Assembly: GCA_030068145.1 (NCBI GenBank) | Contig: JAPJBO010000030.1 | Span: forward strand, 310,001-374,000 | Length of the DNA: 64,000 nt | Direction: 5' to 3' | DNA from: Diplonema papillatum | Taxonomy: Eukaryota; Euglenozoa; Diplonemea; Diplonemida; Diplonemidae | Shown here: piece after piece, positions 32,200 through 42,570 of the stretch | Numbering within the stretch: the first letter of the stretch is position 1 | Layout of the letters: each line of letters opens with the position of its first letter | Translations under genes and position numbers: made by a program | Notes under the pieces: model-generated | What the model saw: only the letters and a program-made list of their open reading frames with translations | Database searches by the model: none | Told to the model about the DNA's origin: nothing

Positions 32200-32539
32200 C
32201 AATAAATGAGATGGCGGCAAGTGAAAACCGATACAGGCCGGAAATAAACGATCGACACTGACCAAAAACGATATTCCAAAAAAAAAAGGCGGAAACAAGA
32301 CGAACAACAGCAACAAAAAAAAAAAAAAAAAAACAAAAGGTCAGCGCAACAACGAAGAACCGAGGGCACACCCAACAAAATCTCCAAAAATGAAGAACAA
32401 CAACATGAAAAAAAGAGCCCGCCACACGAAATAACAAAAAGAGAGAATGCCCCGGTTAGATACCGAGCCGAGGCGGCACAAAAAAAGATAGCCGCAGAAG
32501 GAAGGAATCAACAAATAAAAACGTGTTTTTCTCCATCAC
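32200..32539. other. A-rich stretch, no gene seen
   Basis: AAC/AAA-rich sequence with long A-runs near 32279 and 32315. Minus-strand open frames are low-complexity. Confidence 0.5.
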
Positions 32540-32960
32540 TCGTTCGTAAACGCAGATGGAACAGAGGCCAGGTGGGTGGCATCAGCTGAAGTGAAATAGT
32601 CGCTATCTGAGCGCGTGAGAATCAAGCTGGTGACACCAGGCACCGCCCCATCGACTGTGAACTGTTTGCCTTTAAAGCAGTGTGCGCGTTGCCGCGCGTT
32701 GCCGTTGTGCAAGCACACTTCCAAGTGCCAGCTGCAGGGTGTGAGCTCCACACTTTATGGCAAGCAGCCCCACTTCATCAGCAGCCTCCATGAATTTCTC
32801 CAAGATGGAATCAACCTCTGAAACTGCAGAAGGTGAGTCGTCCAAGGAAGTTTCATCGGTGCCGGAGAACTGCTCAGTGGCTTTTTGCATGGCGCTGGCG
32901 TTGTCCGCCACGACACCCATTACATGGATGTGTTTTTCAGCATGACTCGCTGCAAGCGTC
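32540..32960 (-). pseudogene. hAT-family transposase fragment
   Basis: The minus-strand frame at 32672-32920 encodes VVADNASAMQKA and, downstream, KCGAHTLQLALG. These correspond to the DNAsNM...A and C.aHtLqL blocks of hAT transposases (part of the RNase-H-like catalytic core with the inserted domain). The N-terminal zinc finger and the C-terminal dimerisation domain are absent here, so it is a decayed or internal fragment. No terminal inverted repeats were found around it. It lies just upstream of UFM1 in the opposite orientation. Confidence 0.75.
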
Positions 32961-33325
32961 TCACCCGAGCCAATAGAAGAAAGTGGGTTGCTTGCATTCT
33001 GTTCAGGGATTTGTGCATGCCCACAAACAAAGCGACAGTGACTGCCTAGAAAGTCGCAGCGCCACCCTCTTCAAAAGTGAGCTGGTTGCTGTCTGCTGCC
33101 TGCTGTCTGAGCTGTCTGGTCTGGCTGGAAACGTCACCTCTCCCGAGAGTGAACTGATTGCTGCGCGGGCACGCGGGTGTCCAGAGGGTGTTTGCAGGAT
33201 TGGAGCTTCGGCTGTGCTTCCCCGAGACGCGTATTTTCATGGCGCCGCTGCCCGACGAAGTGCGAGCGTGATGTGTATACACATAAAGGATCGGGGGTGC
33301 GTGGTTGGTTGGGGGGGGGTTAAAC
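32961..33325. other. UFM1 upstream region, no gene seen
   Basis: No further exon recognised. A G-run ends 6 bp before the UFM1 start codon. Confidence 0.4.
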
Positions 33326-34206
33326 ATGGCCGAAAAGCCGGCGATGTCCGGAAACAAGGTCTCTTTTCGAATCGTGCTCGCCTCGGACAAGAAGCAGCCG
33401 TACAAGGTGTGCATCCTAAACTTTTACATAAGCGCCAGCTTGGAAGGAAATGCTCGACAATAGCTGCCAGACAAAGAACCGAAGGGATCCCAAGTGCTGT
33501 AGCTACCGTGTTGAACGGACGTGAGGTCAGGCGGCTCTACCCCAACACGACAAATCACACAAACACAACAGGTCAAAGTCCTGAGTGAAAAAAAAACAAC
33601 ACACGGTGGTGCAAGCGAAGAACAAATCCGATTGTGTTTGTTTTGTATTTTCCCCTTTACCTCTATATTTCCTCCCTTCCATTCGGAGTCAAAGCAGCTA
33701 CGTCGAGTATTTTTTTGTATAAGCACCTGCTTTGTAGGAAATGCTTGAGGAGACTGCCAGTTGCGATAGATCAAAGGAGGTAAATGTGCTGTAGCCCACA
33801 CGATAGATCAAAGGAGGTAAATGTGCTGTAGCCCACACGAAACACAGGTAAATCTGGGTTTAGTGGCGGGCGTAAGCGTTCAACAAAGCATCGTTGGTAC
33901 TAAAAAATAGTAGTCGGCAGCGTACTACATGAAACTTACCAAAGCAGGCGAGTTCCGCTCGTGCGCACAAACAAAAGAAAGCGCCATACTAATTTTTCGG
34001 TCGGTGGTTGTTCTCCTCCGAAGTGCAGCAAGGTCTAACCAAGCTAGCACGGGTATCCGGTGAACCCCGACGTCAATACCATCCAACAGCTCCGGACGCA
34101 TTGCACAACACAAGGGCGCTAGCATCCGAAAGCGCAAACGACGACACAGCCGTATCTGAAAGGGGCTATTCCGCAACCGAGGTTACCCGGAATTGAATTC
34201 TACACA

Positions 34207-34279
<73 letters not shown>

Positions 34280-34685
34280 ACACACACACACACTATGAGG
34301 GAAACGCCCGTGCCAGACAAAGCTCCTCACAATGGGCAATCATCACGAGCGGGTGGCAGGAGCCTCGGCAGTAACCTAAAAAGGGGCGGAAAAAATGGGC
34401 AATATTCCGCGCAGGGATGACCCACAACCGAGATCCAGCACACACACACACACACACATACACACACACACACCGCAGGTTGTCTCGGTGCCGGAGGAGG
34501 CGCCTTTTACGGCGGTGCTGAAGTTCGCAGCTACGCAGTTCGGTATCGACAGCGTGGACAGCATGGCGGCCACGACGAAGGACGGCACCGGCGTGAACCC
34601 GGCCCAGGCCAGCGGCAACGTGTTCCTGAAGTACGGGCAGGAGATTCGGCTGATCCCTCGCGACAAGGTCGGCTACGCCAGCTGA
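33326..34685 (+). CDS. UFM1: Ubiquitin-fold modifier 1 (two exons)
   Basis: Exons 33326-33406 and 34479-34685 join in phase 0 to 95 codons, close to the usual UFM1 length of about 85 with a slightly longer N-terminus. Characteristic blocks are [18 protein letters not shown] (exon 1), [34 protein letters not shown] and [10 protein letters not shown]. The glycine in VG near the C-terminus is the residue conjugated to targets in other eukaryotes. Here it is followed by YAS, which a UFSP-type protease would be expected to remove. UFM1 is transferred by UBA5, UFC1 and UFL1, notably to a 60S ribosomal protein at the ER. The donor is GTGTGC; the acceptor lies at the end of a CA microsatellite. The 1072-bp intron carries I3, I1 and I4 elements in series. 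Confidence 0.96.
33422..33720 (+). repeat. Family I3 element in the UFM1 intron
   Basis: Begins TTTTACATAAGCGCCAGCTT 16 bases after the donor and continues to CTACGTCGAGTATTTTTTTG, where it meets an I1 copy. Confidence 0.7.
33715..33890 (+). repeat. Family I1 element in the UFM1 intron, with internal duplication
   Basis: GTATAAGCACCTGCTTTGTA to GTAAGCGTTCAACAAAG. A 38-bp segment, GATAGATCAAAGGAGGTAAA plus TGTGCTGTAGCCCACAC, is present twice in tandem. Confidence 0.75.
33895..33996 (+). mobile_element. Family I4 micro-MITE, copy 2 (UFM1 intron)
   Basis: GTTGGTACTAAAAAATAGTA to GAAAGCGCCATACTAATTTT. It resembles 3908-3992 but contains the extra GCGAGTTCCGCTCGTGCGC segment also present at 52540. 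Confidence 0.65.
34201..34478 (+). repeat. CA microsatellites, the second forming the UFM1 3' splice site
   Basis: (CA)n at about 34202-34292 and 34440-34473. The second ends CACCGCAG directly before exon 2. Confidence 0.85.
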
Positions 34686-35074
34686 GGCGCGGGCGGCTGG
34701 GTTCATTTTGACCAGGCACGCTGCCAACACGGTTGGTCATCCAGTGGCTAACGCAGGCCATCGCCAGAGATATTCTGCATTCTAACCTCAACTACCTCTT
34801 GTGGATCGCAGCTCTTCAGGGATCCCCACCATATCCGAGACGCGTTCGAAAAGCGCTCACCGCACCAGCGCGCCCCGTTGTTGTGATTCCCATGTTGTGT
34901 ACCATGTGAACAGACGGAACCGCACAGTTAAAACCCATGGTATCACGTGCGATACCACTTGAAGTTCCGACTGCGTCGTTCCACCTGACGACCCCCTTAC
35001 TACATCCGCCAAAGGCGGCGACGTGCCGTGCTGTCTGCATTACTACAAAGCCCCCACCCCGGAGCGAGCTCCGT
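34686..35074. other. UFM1 3' flank, no gene seen
   Basis: Only short frames. GCCATCGCCAGAGATATTCTGCATTCTAAC (from 34757) is a fragment of family G, described at 62700. Confidence 0.4.
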
Positions 35075-35275
35075 CCTGTGTATCCGGCTGTGACGAGCTA
35101 CGAACAGCCGCCTGACAAACCAGACTCACACCGCAGTCCTGTCTGCAGACACTCAGGTTCCACGCTGATGATGGTCCGCCTGATGTGTCCGTGGCTTAAA
35201 GGACCGAAACACGGCGCAGACGGGACCAGTGCGGTGGTGAGCACGTACCCATTCCAAGCACGTTCTTGCAATCAC
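35075..35275 (+). repeat. Family D structured repeat, copy D4 (complete)
   Basis: Starts about 390 bp after the UFM1 stop. It has every block: GGCTGT/ACAGCC hairpin, CTGTCTGCAGACACTCAGG, CTGATGATGGTCC, GGACCGAAACACGG, CGCA...TGCG and CAAGCACGTTCTTGCAATC. Confidence 0.85.
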
Positions 35276-35589
35276 CCCGGAGCGAGCTATCCGTCCACGG
35301 TTGCACCGCCCACGGTTTATTCGGACCGGCAGAGTTTGCGGCGTTGCTCCTCCCGACACAAACCCAGGGGCGCGCGATCCCGCGCGAACCGTCGCACAAC
35401 AGAATTGATTGGACGAAAGGTCCACCCCGACAAAATGACGAGCGTTCACCGCCGACAACACAAAAAAGCTAGCCACCAAGAACTGACGCTCGTCGACCCC
35501 TTCGGCTCCTATTCGTCCCGATCATGTTTTCCGTTTTGCGGGTTGCACCCCATACATTGCGAAAGCGTGCCTTGTTTTGAATGAATAAG

Positions 35590-35710
35590 CCCATGCTTTT
35601 GTGGGAAATACTTGAGGATGCTGCTAGGTGCGAATTCTCGGAGGAGGTACTGTGCTGAAGCACACGAAAAAAACGTGGGGAATCTGGGTTGAGTGGCGGT
35701 TCTCGCCTCC
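35590..35710 (+). repeat. Family I1 element, divergent copy
   Basis: CCATGCTTTTGTGGGAAATA, CTTGAGGATGCTGC and GAATCTGGGTTGAGTGGCGG. Lies between copy D4 and the duplicated 5' region of the thyroglobulin-domain gene. Confidence 0.55.
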
Positions 35711-35765
35711 GTACAAGGCCGTCCCGTGAGTATTTTTGAGGCGGGTCAAAGAGTACCTGACCCTG

Positions 35766-36281
35766 TAGAGGCGTTCAGTTGCTGACTAAGTGCCGCAGGC
35801 CTGGTCCATTGCGTCGTCACGATTGTGAGCAGACTGCGATTGAAGATGGAGAGCTGTGGTTCGGATTGTGCCGCCGCGAGCCGTGTCACGAACACGTTCG
35901 AATAACTCGAGTAATAAGCAGCAAACCTTGCACTCTGACACAAATGTGAACGACAACAATCAAAAGAACGCATTGACAGGCAAACCGACTGAGCGAAAGT
36001 CGAACACAAAGCAGGGGTTAGTGGGGGAGATTCTGAGAAGAGAGACGTGTCGATGAAGTGTGCAGAGTGAATGGTGGCACGGGACGACGGGCGTCGGCAT
36101 GGACCACGTCTGCTGGGTGGCGCTCTGGGTCGCGGCGTGCGACGAAAACGCGACGCACCACAAGTACGGCACGGAATGGTACCCGAACTGCGCCGTCGAC
36201 GGCCGTTGGGAGGCGGTGCAATGCACCGTGAACCAGTTGTTCTGCTCGAGCATTTTGGTGCCGGGTCAGAATACCCGATGT
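35766..36281 (+). repeat. Upstream tandem copy 1 of the thyroglobulin-gene 5' region
   Basis: Leader and 5' coding part of the gene at 37062, repeated with a period near 490 bp: AGGCGTTCAGTTGCTGACTA, AACACGTTCGAATAACTCGA, ACAATCAAAAGAACGCA, ATGGACCACGTCTGCTGGGT. The copy diverges after TTCTGCTCGAGCATTTTGGT. Confidence 0.85.
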
Positions 36282-36416
36282 AGGCCCCAGCATTGCGGAA
36301 TCACGGTTGTGAGCAGAGTGAAGAACGCGAGCTGTGTTGCGGATGGTCCGCGCGAGCCGCGTAGCGAACACGTTCGAGTAACTCGAGTAACGAAGGAGAC
36401 AAATGTGTACGCCTAA
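36099..36416 (+). CDS. Truncated secreted thyroglobulin type-1 paralogue
   Basis: 105 codons in copy 1. Same signal peptide (MDHVCWVALWVAAC) and first half of the thyroglobulin type-1 domain (EWYPNCAVDGRWEAVQC) as the full gene. The CWCV motif is then replaced by CSSILVPGQNTRC and an unrelated tail; there is no membrane span. If expressed, it would be a short secreted protein with an incomplete domain. It may equally be a gene relic. Confidence 0.4.
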   Translation: MDHVCWVALWVAACDENATHHKYGTEWYPNCAVDGRWEAVQCTVNQLFCSSILVPGQNTRCRPQHCGITVVSRVKNASCVADGPREPRSEHVRVTRVTKETNVYA

Positions 36417-36742
36417 ACGACAACAATCAAAAGAACGCAATCACAGGCAAACCTACTGAGCGAAAGCGCCGGGAACACAAAGCAGGGGTTGGTAGGGGAG
36501 TTTCGTGAGAGAAGTGTGCAGAGTGAATGGCGGCACGGACGACGGGCGTCGGGCTCGCGAACATGGACCACGTCTGCTGGGTGTGTGTATCGCGGCGGTC
36601 GCGGCGTGCAACGAAGACGCGACGTACCACAAGTACAACACGGAATGGTACCCGAACTGCACCGTCGACGGCCGTTGGGAGGCGGTGCAATGCACCTTGT
36701 TCTGCTCGAGCATTTTGGTGCCGGGTCAGAATACCCGATGTA
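36282..36742 (+). pseudogene. Upstream tandem copy 2, broken thyroglobulin-domain gene
   Basis: Copy 2 of the 5' region. ATGGACCACGTCTGCTGGGT is at 36563, but a deletion after CTGGGTG shifts the frame relative to the domain: EWYPNCTVDGRWEAVQC is in a different frame from that ATG. It ends at the same TTCTGCTCGAGCATTTTGGT junction as copy 1. Confidence 0.75.
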
Positions 36743-37061
36743 GAGGCGTTCAGCTGTTGATTAGGTGCCTCAGGCCTGGTCCATCACGATTTAGAGCAGA
36801 GTGAAGATTGCGAGCTGTGTTGCGGATGGTCCGCGCGAGCCGCGTAACGAACACGTTCGAGTAACTCGAGTAACGAAGGAGACGAATGTGTGTGCCTAAA
36901 CGCCAACAATCAAAAGAACGCAATCACAGGCAAAACGACTGAGCGAAAGTCGCCGGGAACACAAAGCAGGGGTTGGTGGGGGAGATTCTGAGGAGAGAGA
37001 CGTGTCGATGAAGTGTGCAGCGTGAATGGCGGCACGGACGACGGGCGTCGGGCTCGCGAAC

Positions 37062-38039
37062 ATGGACCACGTCTGCTGGGTGGCGCTCTGGGTCGCGGCG
37101 GTCGCGGCGTGCGACGAAAACGCGACGTACTACAAGTACGACACGGAATGGTACCCGAACTGCACCGTCGACGGCGGCTGGGAAGCGGTGCAATGCACCG
37201 CTAACCAGCTGTTCTGCTGGTGCGTCGACGAGCCGCGGGGTGCCGCGGACGCAGAGCCGCCGGTCGTCGTCGGAAGTGCCAAGAAAATGACCGCCGCCGA
37301 CTATCCCGAAATGATGTGCACCCGGGCGCCGCAAGACAAGGATTGGACGAACTACGACTTGCCGGACAACGGCGCTTCGATGGTTTTCACGTTGATTCTC
37401 GTCGTTGCGATGCTCGTCGTCTGCGTCGGTCTGACCGCCTATTCGGTCCTGCATTGGTCGCGGGTTCACGTCATGCACGCGAACGAAGTGCTCGTGCACG
37501 TCGAAGAGGACGACGAGTCTTTCGAAACCATGCACCAGCTGCACCAGCAGCACCAGCTTCTTTTCAATGACTCGCTGCCTGGCAGTGCCTCTGGATACGA
37601 CAGCGGACACGCCCGAGACGATACCCCGCGGTACTTCAACGTGCCCCCGCCTCCTACCCCTCCGATACCCAAGTCGTGCAGAGGAGGGCACCCCTTCTCT
37701 TCGTTCGGCTCGAAGGAGGCGTCGCCGCTCTCGGCGCCGGCGAACGACGCGGGCGCGCTGCCGCCGCTGCCCGCGCCGACGATCCCCGTCGACCACCCCG
37801 TCTCGTGCCGCGGCAGCCAGCGGGCTGCGTCGAACCCGCCGACCAACACGATCCTCAACTTCGCGGCGGCCGCCGGGGGGGGTGGGGGGTCGCGCGCCCA
37901 CACGCCCATACAGCACCTGCACGCGCCCATCCAGCCCCTGGTCCCGCCGCCCGCGGCGGCCAGCAGCGGCATCCGGCCGCACGGCGCGGCGGTCGACGCG
38001 GAGTGGGTGCCGGCCATCAACAGGGACCTCAACATCTAG
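37062..38039 (+). CDS. Type I membrane protein with thyroglobulin type-1 domain
   Basis: 325 codons. ATG 37062 is preferred over the in-frame ATG at 37026 because it starts a compact signal peptide (MDHVCWVALWVAAVAAC) and is the in-frame start kept in copy 1. Residues about 28-56 carry the thyroglobulin type-1 signature: YPNC, VQC and CWCV with the expected spacing. A span near 105-133 (MVFTLILVVAMLVVCVGL) precedes a cytosolic tail of about 190 residues rich in His, Gln and Pro (THQL/HQQHQ stretch, PPPPTPPIPK). Thyroglobulin type-1 domains in animals often inhibit or resist cysteine proteases, so binding to extracellular proteases is possible but not shown. Only one such domain is visible. 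Both ends of the gene are tandemly duplicated (35766-36742 and 38355-38870). Confidence 0.8.
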   Translation: MDHVCWVALWVAAVAACDENATYYKYDTEWYPNCTVDGGWEAVQCTANQLFCWCVDEPRGAADAEPPVVVGSAKKMTAADYPEMMCTRAPQDKDWTNYDLPDNGASMVFTLILVVAMLVVCVGLTAYSVLHWSRVHVMHANEVLVHVEEDDESFETMHQLHQQHQLLFNDSLPGSASGYDSGHARDDTPRYFNVPPPPTPPIPKSCRGGHPFSSFGSKEASPLSAPANDAGALPPLPAPTIPVDHPVSCRGSQRAASNPPTNTILNFAAAAGGGGGSRAHTPIQHLHAPIQPLVPPPAAASSGIRPHGAAVDAEWVPAINRDLNI

Positions 38040-38354
38040 GGCCCGGGGCCTGGTGGCTGCCGGGGGGCCGTTTCCAATACGGATTGCGCTTCCCTGGCTG
38101 CTGTTTCCGGTTCCTGGTTCTGCTACTCCTGCCCGAGGGGCCTGTGGATGTCTCCCCACGGGACTCACGAGCTAGCTGTCTTCCCATGAGTGAACAGGGA
38201 GTATCGCCCGGGTTCGTTTGGGTTAGGATGCAAATAATAATCTGCATCGCCGGCGCCGCGGTTATCTCCTCGCACGTGATGTGCCATGCTTTCGCCTCTT
38301 CAGCTCGTCTTAATTGTCGCGCTCAGGCGCGCGCTTGGTGCTTCGCTTCTCCTT

Positions 38355-38870
38355 CGCCGGCGAACGACGCGGGCGCGCTGCCGCCGCTGCCCGCGCCGAC
38401 GATCCCCGTCGACCACCCCGTCTCGTGCCGCGGCAGCCAGCGGGCTGCGTCGAACCCGCCGACCAACACGATCCTCAACTTCGTGGCGGCCGCCGGGGAG
38501 GGTGGGGGGTCGCGGGCCCAAACAGCACCTGCGCGCGCCCATCCAGCCCCTGGTCCGCCGCCCGCAGCGGCATCCGGCCGCACGGCGCGGCGGCCGACGC
38601 GGAGTGGGTGCCGGCCATCAACAGGGACACCAACATCTAGGGCCCTGCCGGGGGGGCGTTTCCAATACGGATTGCGCTTCCCTGGCTGTTTCCTGGTTCT
38701 GCTACTCCTGCCCGGCGGATGTCTCCCCGCGGGAGATGCAAAGACCCTAGCCTCAGCGAACAGGGAGTATCGCCGGCGCCGCGGTTATCGCTTCGCACGT
38801 GATGTGTCATGTTTTCGCCTCCTCAGCTCGTCTTGATTGACGCGCTCTTGGTGCCTCGCTTCTTCTTCGA
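38355..38870 (+). repeat. Downstream tandem copy of the gene's 3' exon and flank
   Basis: Repeats 37735-38350 with deletions: GCGAACGACGCGGGCGCGCT, CGATCCTCAACTTCGTGGCG, CATCAACAGGGACACCAACA and the same TAGGGCC after the stop. The flank TTTCCAATACGGATTGCGCT and GCGCCGCGGTTATCGC is also copied. It lacks the signal peptide, domain and membrane span, so it is a 3' fragment. Confidence 0.85.
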
Positions 38871-41339
38871 CTGCTCGTCCAGGTTCATCGGTTCGCGTCG
38901 TTGTAGCCCGGGTTCGGGTTTATGCGCAGGAGACGGCGCACGTCCACAGGGGACGAATCGGTCGGGGAGCGGGTGGGCGTGTGCTCAGAAGCAGGAGCGC
39001 AGCCCGCTTCGTCTGATCGTTTCCTTCTCGCGGCGCGGCTCGTTGACAAAGCATGGAAAAGCAAGGGTTCGATTCTCTCGACCCTTTTCGATGGTCTCTG
39101 GACCGGGGAGTGTCGTCTGCGGCCTCATGGCGCGGAAATCAATAGGACCGCCGGGATCATACTACTCCTTTTCAGACGGCGGGACCGCCTCTGCCGAAGG
39201 AACGTCGCGCCATTTTGTCCTTGTGCCCACTCGGGGTGGCGATCTTCGGCCACCGGCCAGCAGGGGTCGGACGAGGACTCACGCCCGCGTTGGAAACAAA
39301 GGGGCACCCTCTATGTGGTCCTGTCGCTTTCCTGTAGTGGTCGAACTGCCGACGAAACCCGGCCTGGCCGGGCTGGGCTGTGGTAATTTTTCTGTCACCT
39401 CCGGCTTCATCTCTTGAACATGAAGCGAGACCAAAGGATCGTTAGGCCATGCTTTCACACCGAGGATCGGTACTGAAGATCGTGTATCGAGCAAGCTTTT
39501 ACCCTTATGCTCTACGCGAGATTTCTGTTCCCGCTGAGCTTGCCTTAGGACACCTGCGTTAATGTGTAACAGATGTGTCGCCCCAGCCAAACTCCCCACG
39601 GATTCGCGAGCCGAAGCCCGTTTGTCGCTGGAAACGGGTAAGCTACGGATCCGAAGACCCTAACCCCGGGCAGCGGCGATTTTTTGGGTCACTCCACCCC
39701 TGTCTGATCGGGCTGCGTCGAGCGTCGTCATTTTGGAAACCGTCTGCGACGATGTGTCTGCGCCATCCACTCTCGTGGCCACCTCGTTGGGTCGTGTCTG
39801 CGGCGCTTGTTCCCATTTGGCTTGTTTGTCGGTCTCGGCAGCGGCGATCTTTGAGTCACTTCATCCCCCCGTTGGGTTAGAATGCGTTTGAATGCAAACC
39901 ATCTGCGGCGATAGATACTCTCGTGACTACCTCGTTGGGTGCACCGTATCATATTTGTGGCGCTTGTTCCCGTGGTTCGTCGGTCTCGGGCGCCCGCTTG
40001 TCAGTCGAGGGCGTGCCACCCTCTTGTCGCCGAGCGTAATCGAGCGGAGTAGTTGTTATCAGGGTGGAGGGGGAGCAAGTGAAGTGGCCCGTCGGTCTCT
40101 GTTTGATTGGTAGTGGCCGGCCGTTTCCTCAAGCCGACCGGTCTGACGACGGACCAAATGGCAAGTCACGGCCACGGGCGGCCGACTGTTGTCGGTGGTG
40201 AGGGCTACGTCTTCGTCTACACCTTGGAGCGACTTGGGCAACGGGGCAACGTGCCTCCACATCTCGCAGGGGAGAGGGGGGCGTGCTCTCTCACCTGGTA
40301 CCTTCCCCTCGTGGAGATTCCGCTCGGGTGCGAGCAGTACTGCTCCACCCGGTGCGCTGGGTCTCCATTGTTTTCTGTCCGCCTCCTGTTCTGCTCGGAT
40401 CGCACCATTTGCGACGTCTTCTTTGCGCCTGCACAAACCATGCGCGCCCACCGGAGTTGCATTCCCCCCTCCACTGGTGCGAGCTGACGGTGCCTGGCCG
40501 GAGCTTCCTCAGAAGTCCCTTCCCATCCGTTTCAATCCCAGCAATCAACTCTCCCCACCTTCTCCCCAGAGAGCAGCGAGCAATGGCCGGCCTCAGTACT
40601 TCGTTCGCGTTGTCTGCGTTGCGGCTGCGTACGGTTCAACGTGCGGTTCACCGTTGGTGTGCACAAAAACCAGAAAACTGTGAAATATAACACGGGGGTG
40701 GGGCGAGATCAGACACAGGGGGCAGCGGATGCGGCGGCGGCGGCGGGAGAAACGAGCGAAACTGGGGCCAGCGGCTCGAACAGTTCTTCGCTGCGCCGCT
40801 TCTCGTCGTCTTCCTGCGTGCCATCGCCGGTACGACTCCGGATGAGCTGATTCACCTATACCCCCTGAAAACCACATGAGCTCGATTACGCGGAGCGTCG
40901 GAAACATGACACGGTGCGCTCTAAGAGGTAGTCACGAAAGAGAGCTGCAGATTATCGCCACAGATTCTTTGCATTAACTCAAACTACACGGCTCGTCAAC
41001 GTTCGATCGGGCAGGGGGGTGAATTAGCTCAAACTCTGGACGTCTTAGCGTCGTTCGATTGTTTTCCTTTCCATTCAGGTAGGTGGCAGGGCTACGGCCG
41101 GCCCTGCGGCGCCGTGGCTATCCGGTTTCCCAAACAAAGAAAACAAGGCGATTCGATTACGCCACACACGGCGGGGAGCGGACGGGTTTGCGACTATTTG
41201 CGCGACTCCTGCGCTACTTTTCGGACCCAAGCACCTTTGCACCCTGTGGTTAGCCGTTAGGTTCTTGCCGAAATACTCGAGGGACTGCCCTGTGCTCATT
41301 TTGACGGAGGCTAGAGGGGGAGAAACCGATACAGCTACA
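38871..41339. repeat. Gene-poor stretch with a 200-bp tandem duplication and one candidate small exon
   Basis: About 39660-40000 contains two imperfect units (CTGCGTCGAGCGTCG.../ACCTCGTTGGGT, GGCGCTTGTTCCC, CGGTCTCGG). ATG 40582 (MAGLSTSFALSALRLRTVQR) follows an acceptor-like CACCTTCTCCCCAG and looks like a mitochondrial transit peptide; a GTGTGC donor-like site follows at about 40658. No continuing exon could be tied to it, so it is not called separately. Confidence 0.35.
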
Positions 41340-41560
41340 CGAGGGTCCTAAAGCTCACGCCCGCCACTAAACCCAGATTTACCTGTGTTTTTTGTGGCTG
41401 CACATTTACCTCCTTTGAGATTGGAATTGTTGCGACAGAGCGGAGTCATCGGCAATCGGCGATGAGTACCGCACTATAATATTATGTCACCGTTGAGATT
41501 TCGAAACTGGCAGTCTCCTCAAGTATTTCCTACAAAGCAGAGTGCTTATACAAACATAAA
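41340..41560 (-). repeat. Family I1 element, minus-strand copy with insertion
   Basis: On the minus strand: GTATAAGCACTCTGCTTTGT, GGAAATACTTGAGGAGACTG, then about 70 extra bases, then AAAGGAGGTAAATGTGCAGC and CTGGGTTTAGTGGCGGGCGT. Confidence 0.7.
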
Positions 41561-42570
41561 CTCGCTATTCTTCGTCCGGTCTCTTCGGTTTGAGAAGAAG
41601 GCGCGTCGGGGTGATGCCCTCAGAGCTGTTACATACAACACAAACCTGTGCTCTGGCGCTGAGAGCTCAGATCCGATCGAGTGCGGGTAAACGGCGCAAG
41701 AAAGGAGCAAGCAATTTGTTTGCTGTATCTGCTTGGTGATTCGCTGGACGGTGCTATTCGCCATTTTGCAAGTAGGCAGGCAACTGAATTGCGTAAAAGC
41801 AAATGAATTTTGTCCTTTTAGGAGTAAGTGAATATGTTCCATGTTTGCTTGGCCCGCATTCAATCCAAGTTCAGCATTGGCGGAGCGGGAATACCTGCCG
41901 GTTACCCGAAAGGTGCCACATTAGTATGAGTGTTCAACCTGTGCGAAACCCGCCAGGACATAGGTAGTTCGCCTGAATCAGGCGTCGCTACCTTTGCGAA
42001 AATGATCGGTGCCTATTTACGCCAAGGCCGCGTTGCCCTGGAGGAGGAAGGTCCGATTTTATAGCAACCCGACTTTGAACGCGGAAGAAAGAACAAAATA
42101 AAACAAAACAAGAAAGAACAACCTGCCTTGGAACAAGTAAACGGAGAGTGCAGTTTTGCCGTTCTTGCGCTTTTTTGTCCTCCCGCGCCTCGACCACATG
42201 TGCACGGCTATTGATCGCGCGGCCGTCGACGGATATCAGATGCGGTGATTGTTTGAACTCGCTGGTTGTTGCGGTAGCTTTGAGTCATGCTGGCTTGTCA
42301 AAAGACCAGCCCCAGTAAGTGTCGTGTGGGAGATGCCGAAGCTTTGGGGTAGAACACAAGCAAGGGGAGCGGCACGTCTCTGGCCCCCGTTTCCCGTTGA
42401 GGACTGCAGGTTGTGTGGTGAATGGGGCGCGTCTGGCTGAAAGTCGGTGAGAAAAACGGATCTGGCGCTTCCTTTGTTTGTGCGCACTTCCTTCAAACCT
42501 GTTTTGTTCATCTAACGGGAGTGAGGATAGTACGCTGCCATCGGATCTGTTTTTGTTCTTGACAAATTGC
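41561..42570. other. No gene seen
   Basis: Short open frames on both strands, none with a domain. Confidence 0.4.

Noticed and set aside
35160-35215. Box C (TGATGA) in family D as a C/D snoRNA
   Set aside because: No properly spaced box D (CTGA) or closing stem in the copies.
39060-39090. B-box-like GGGTTCGATTCTC as a tRNA gene
   Set aside because: No A-box or cloverleaf arms upstream.
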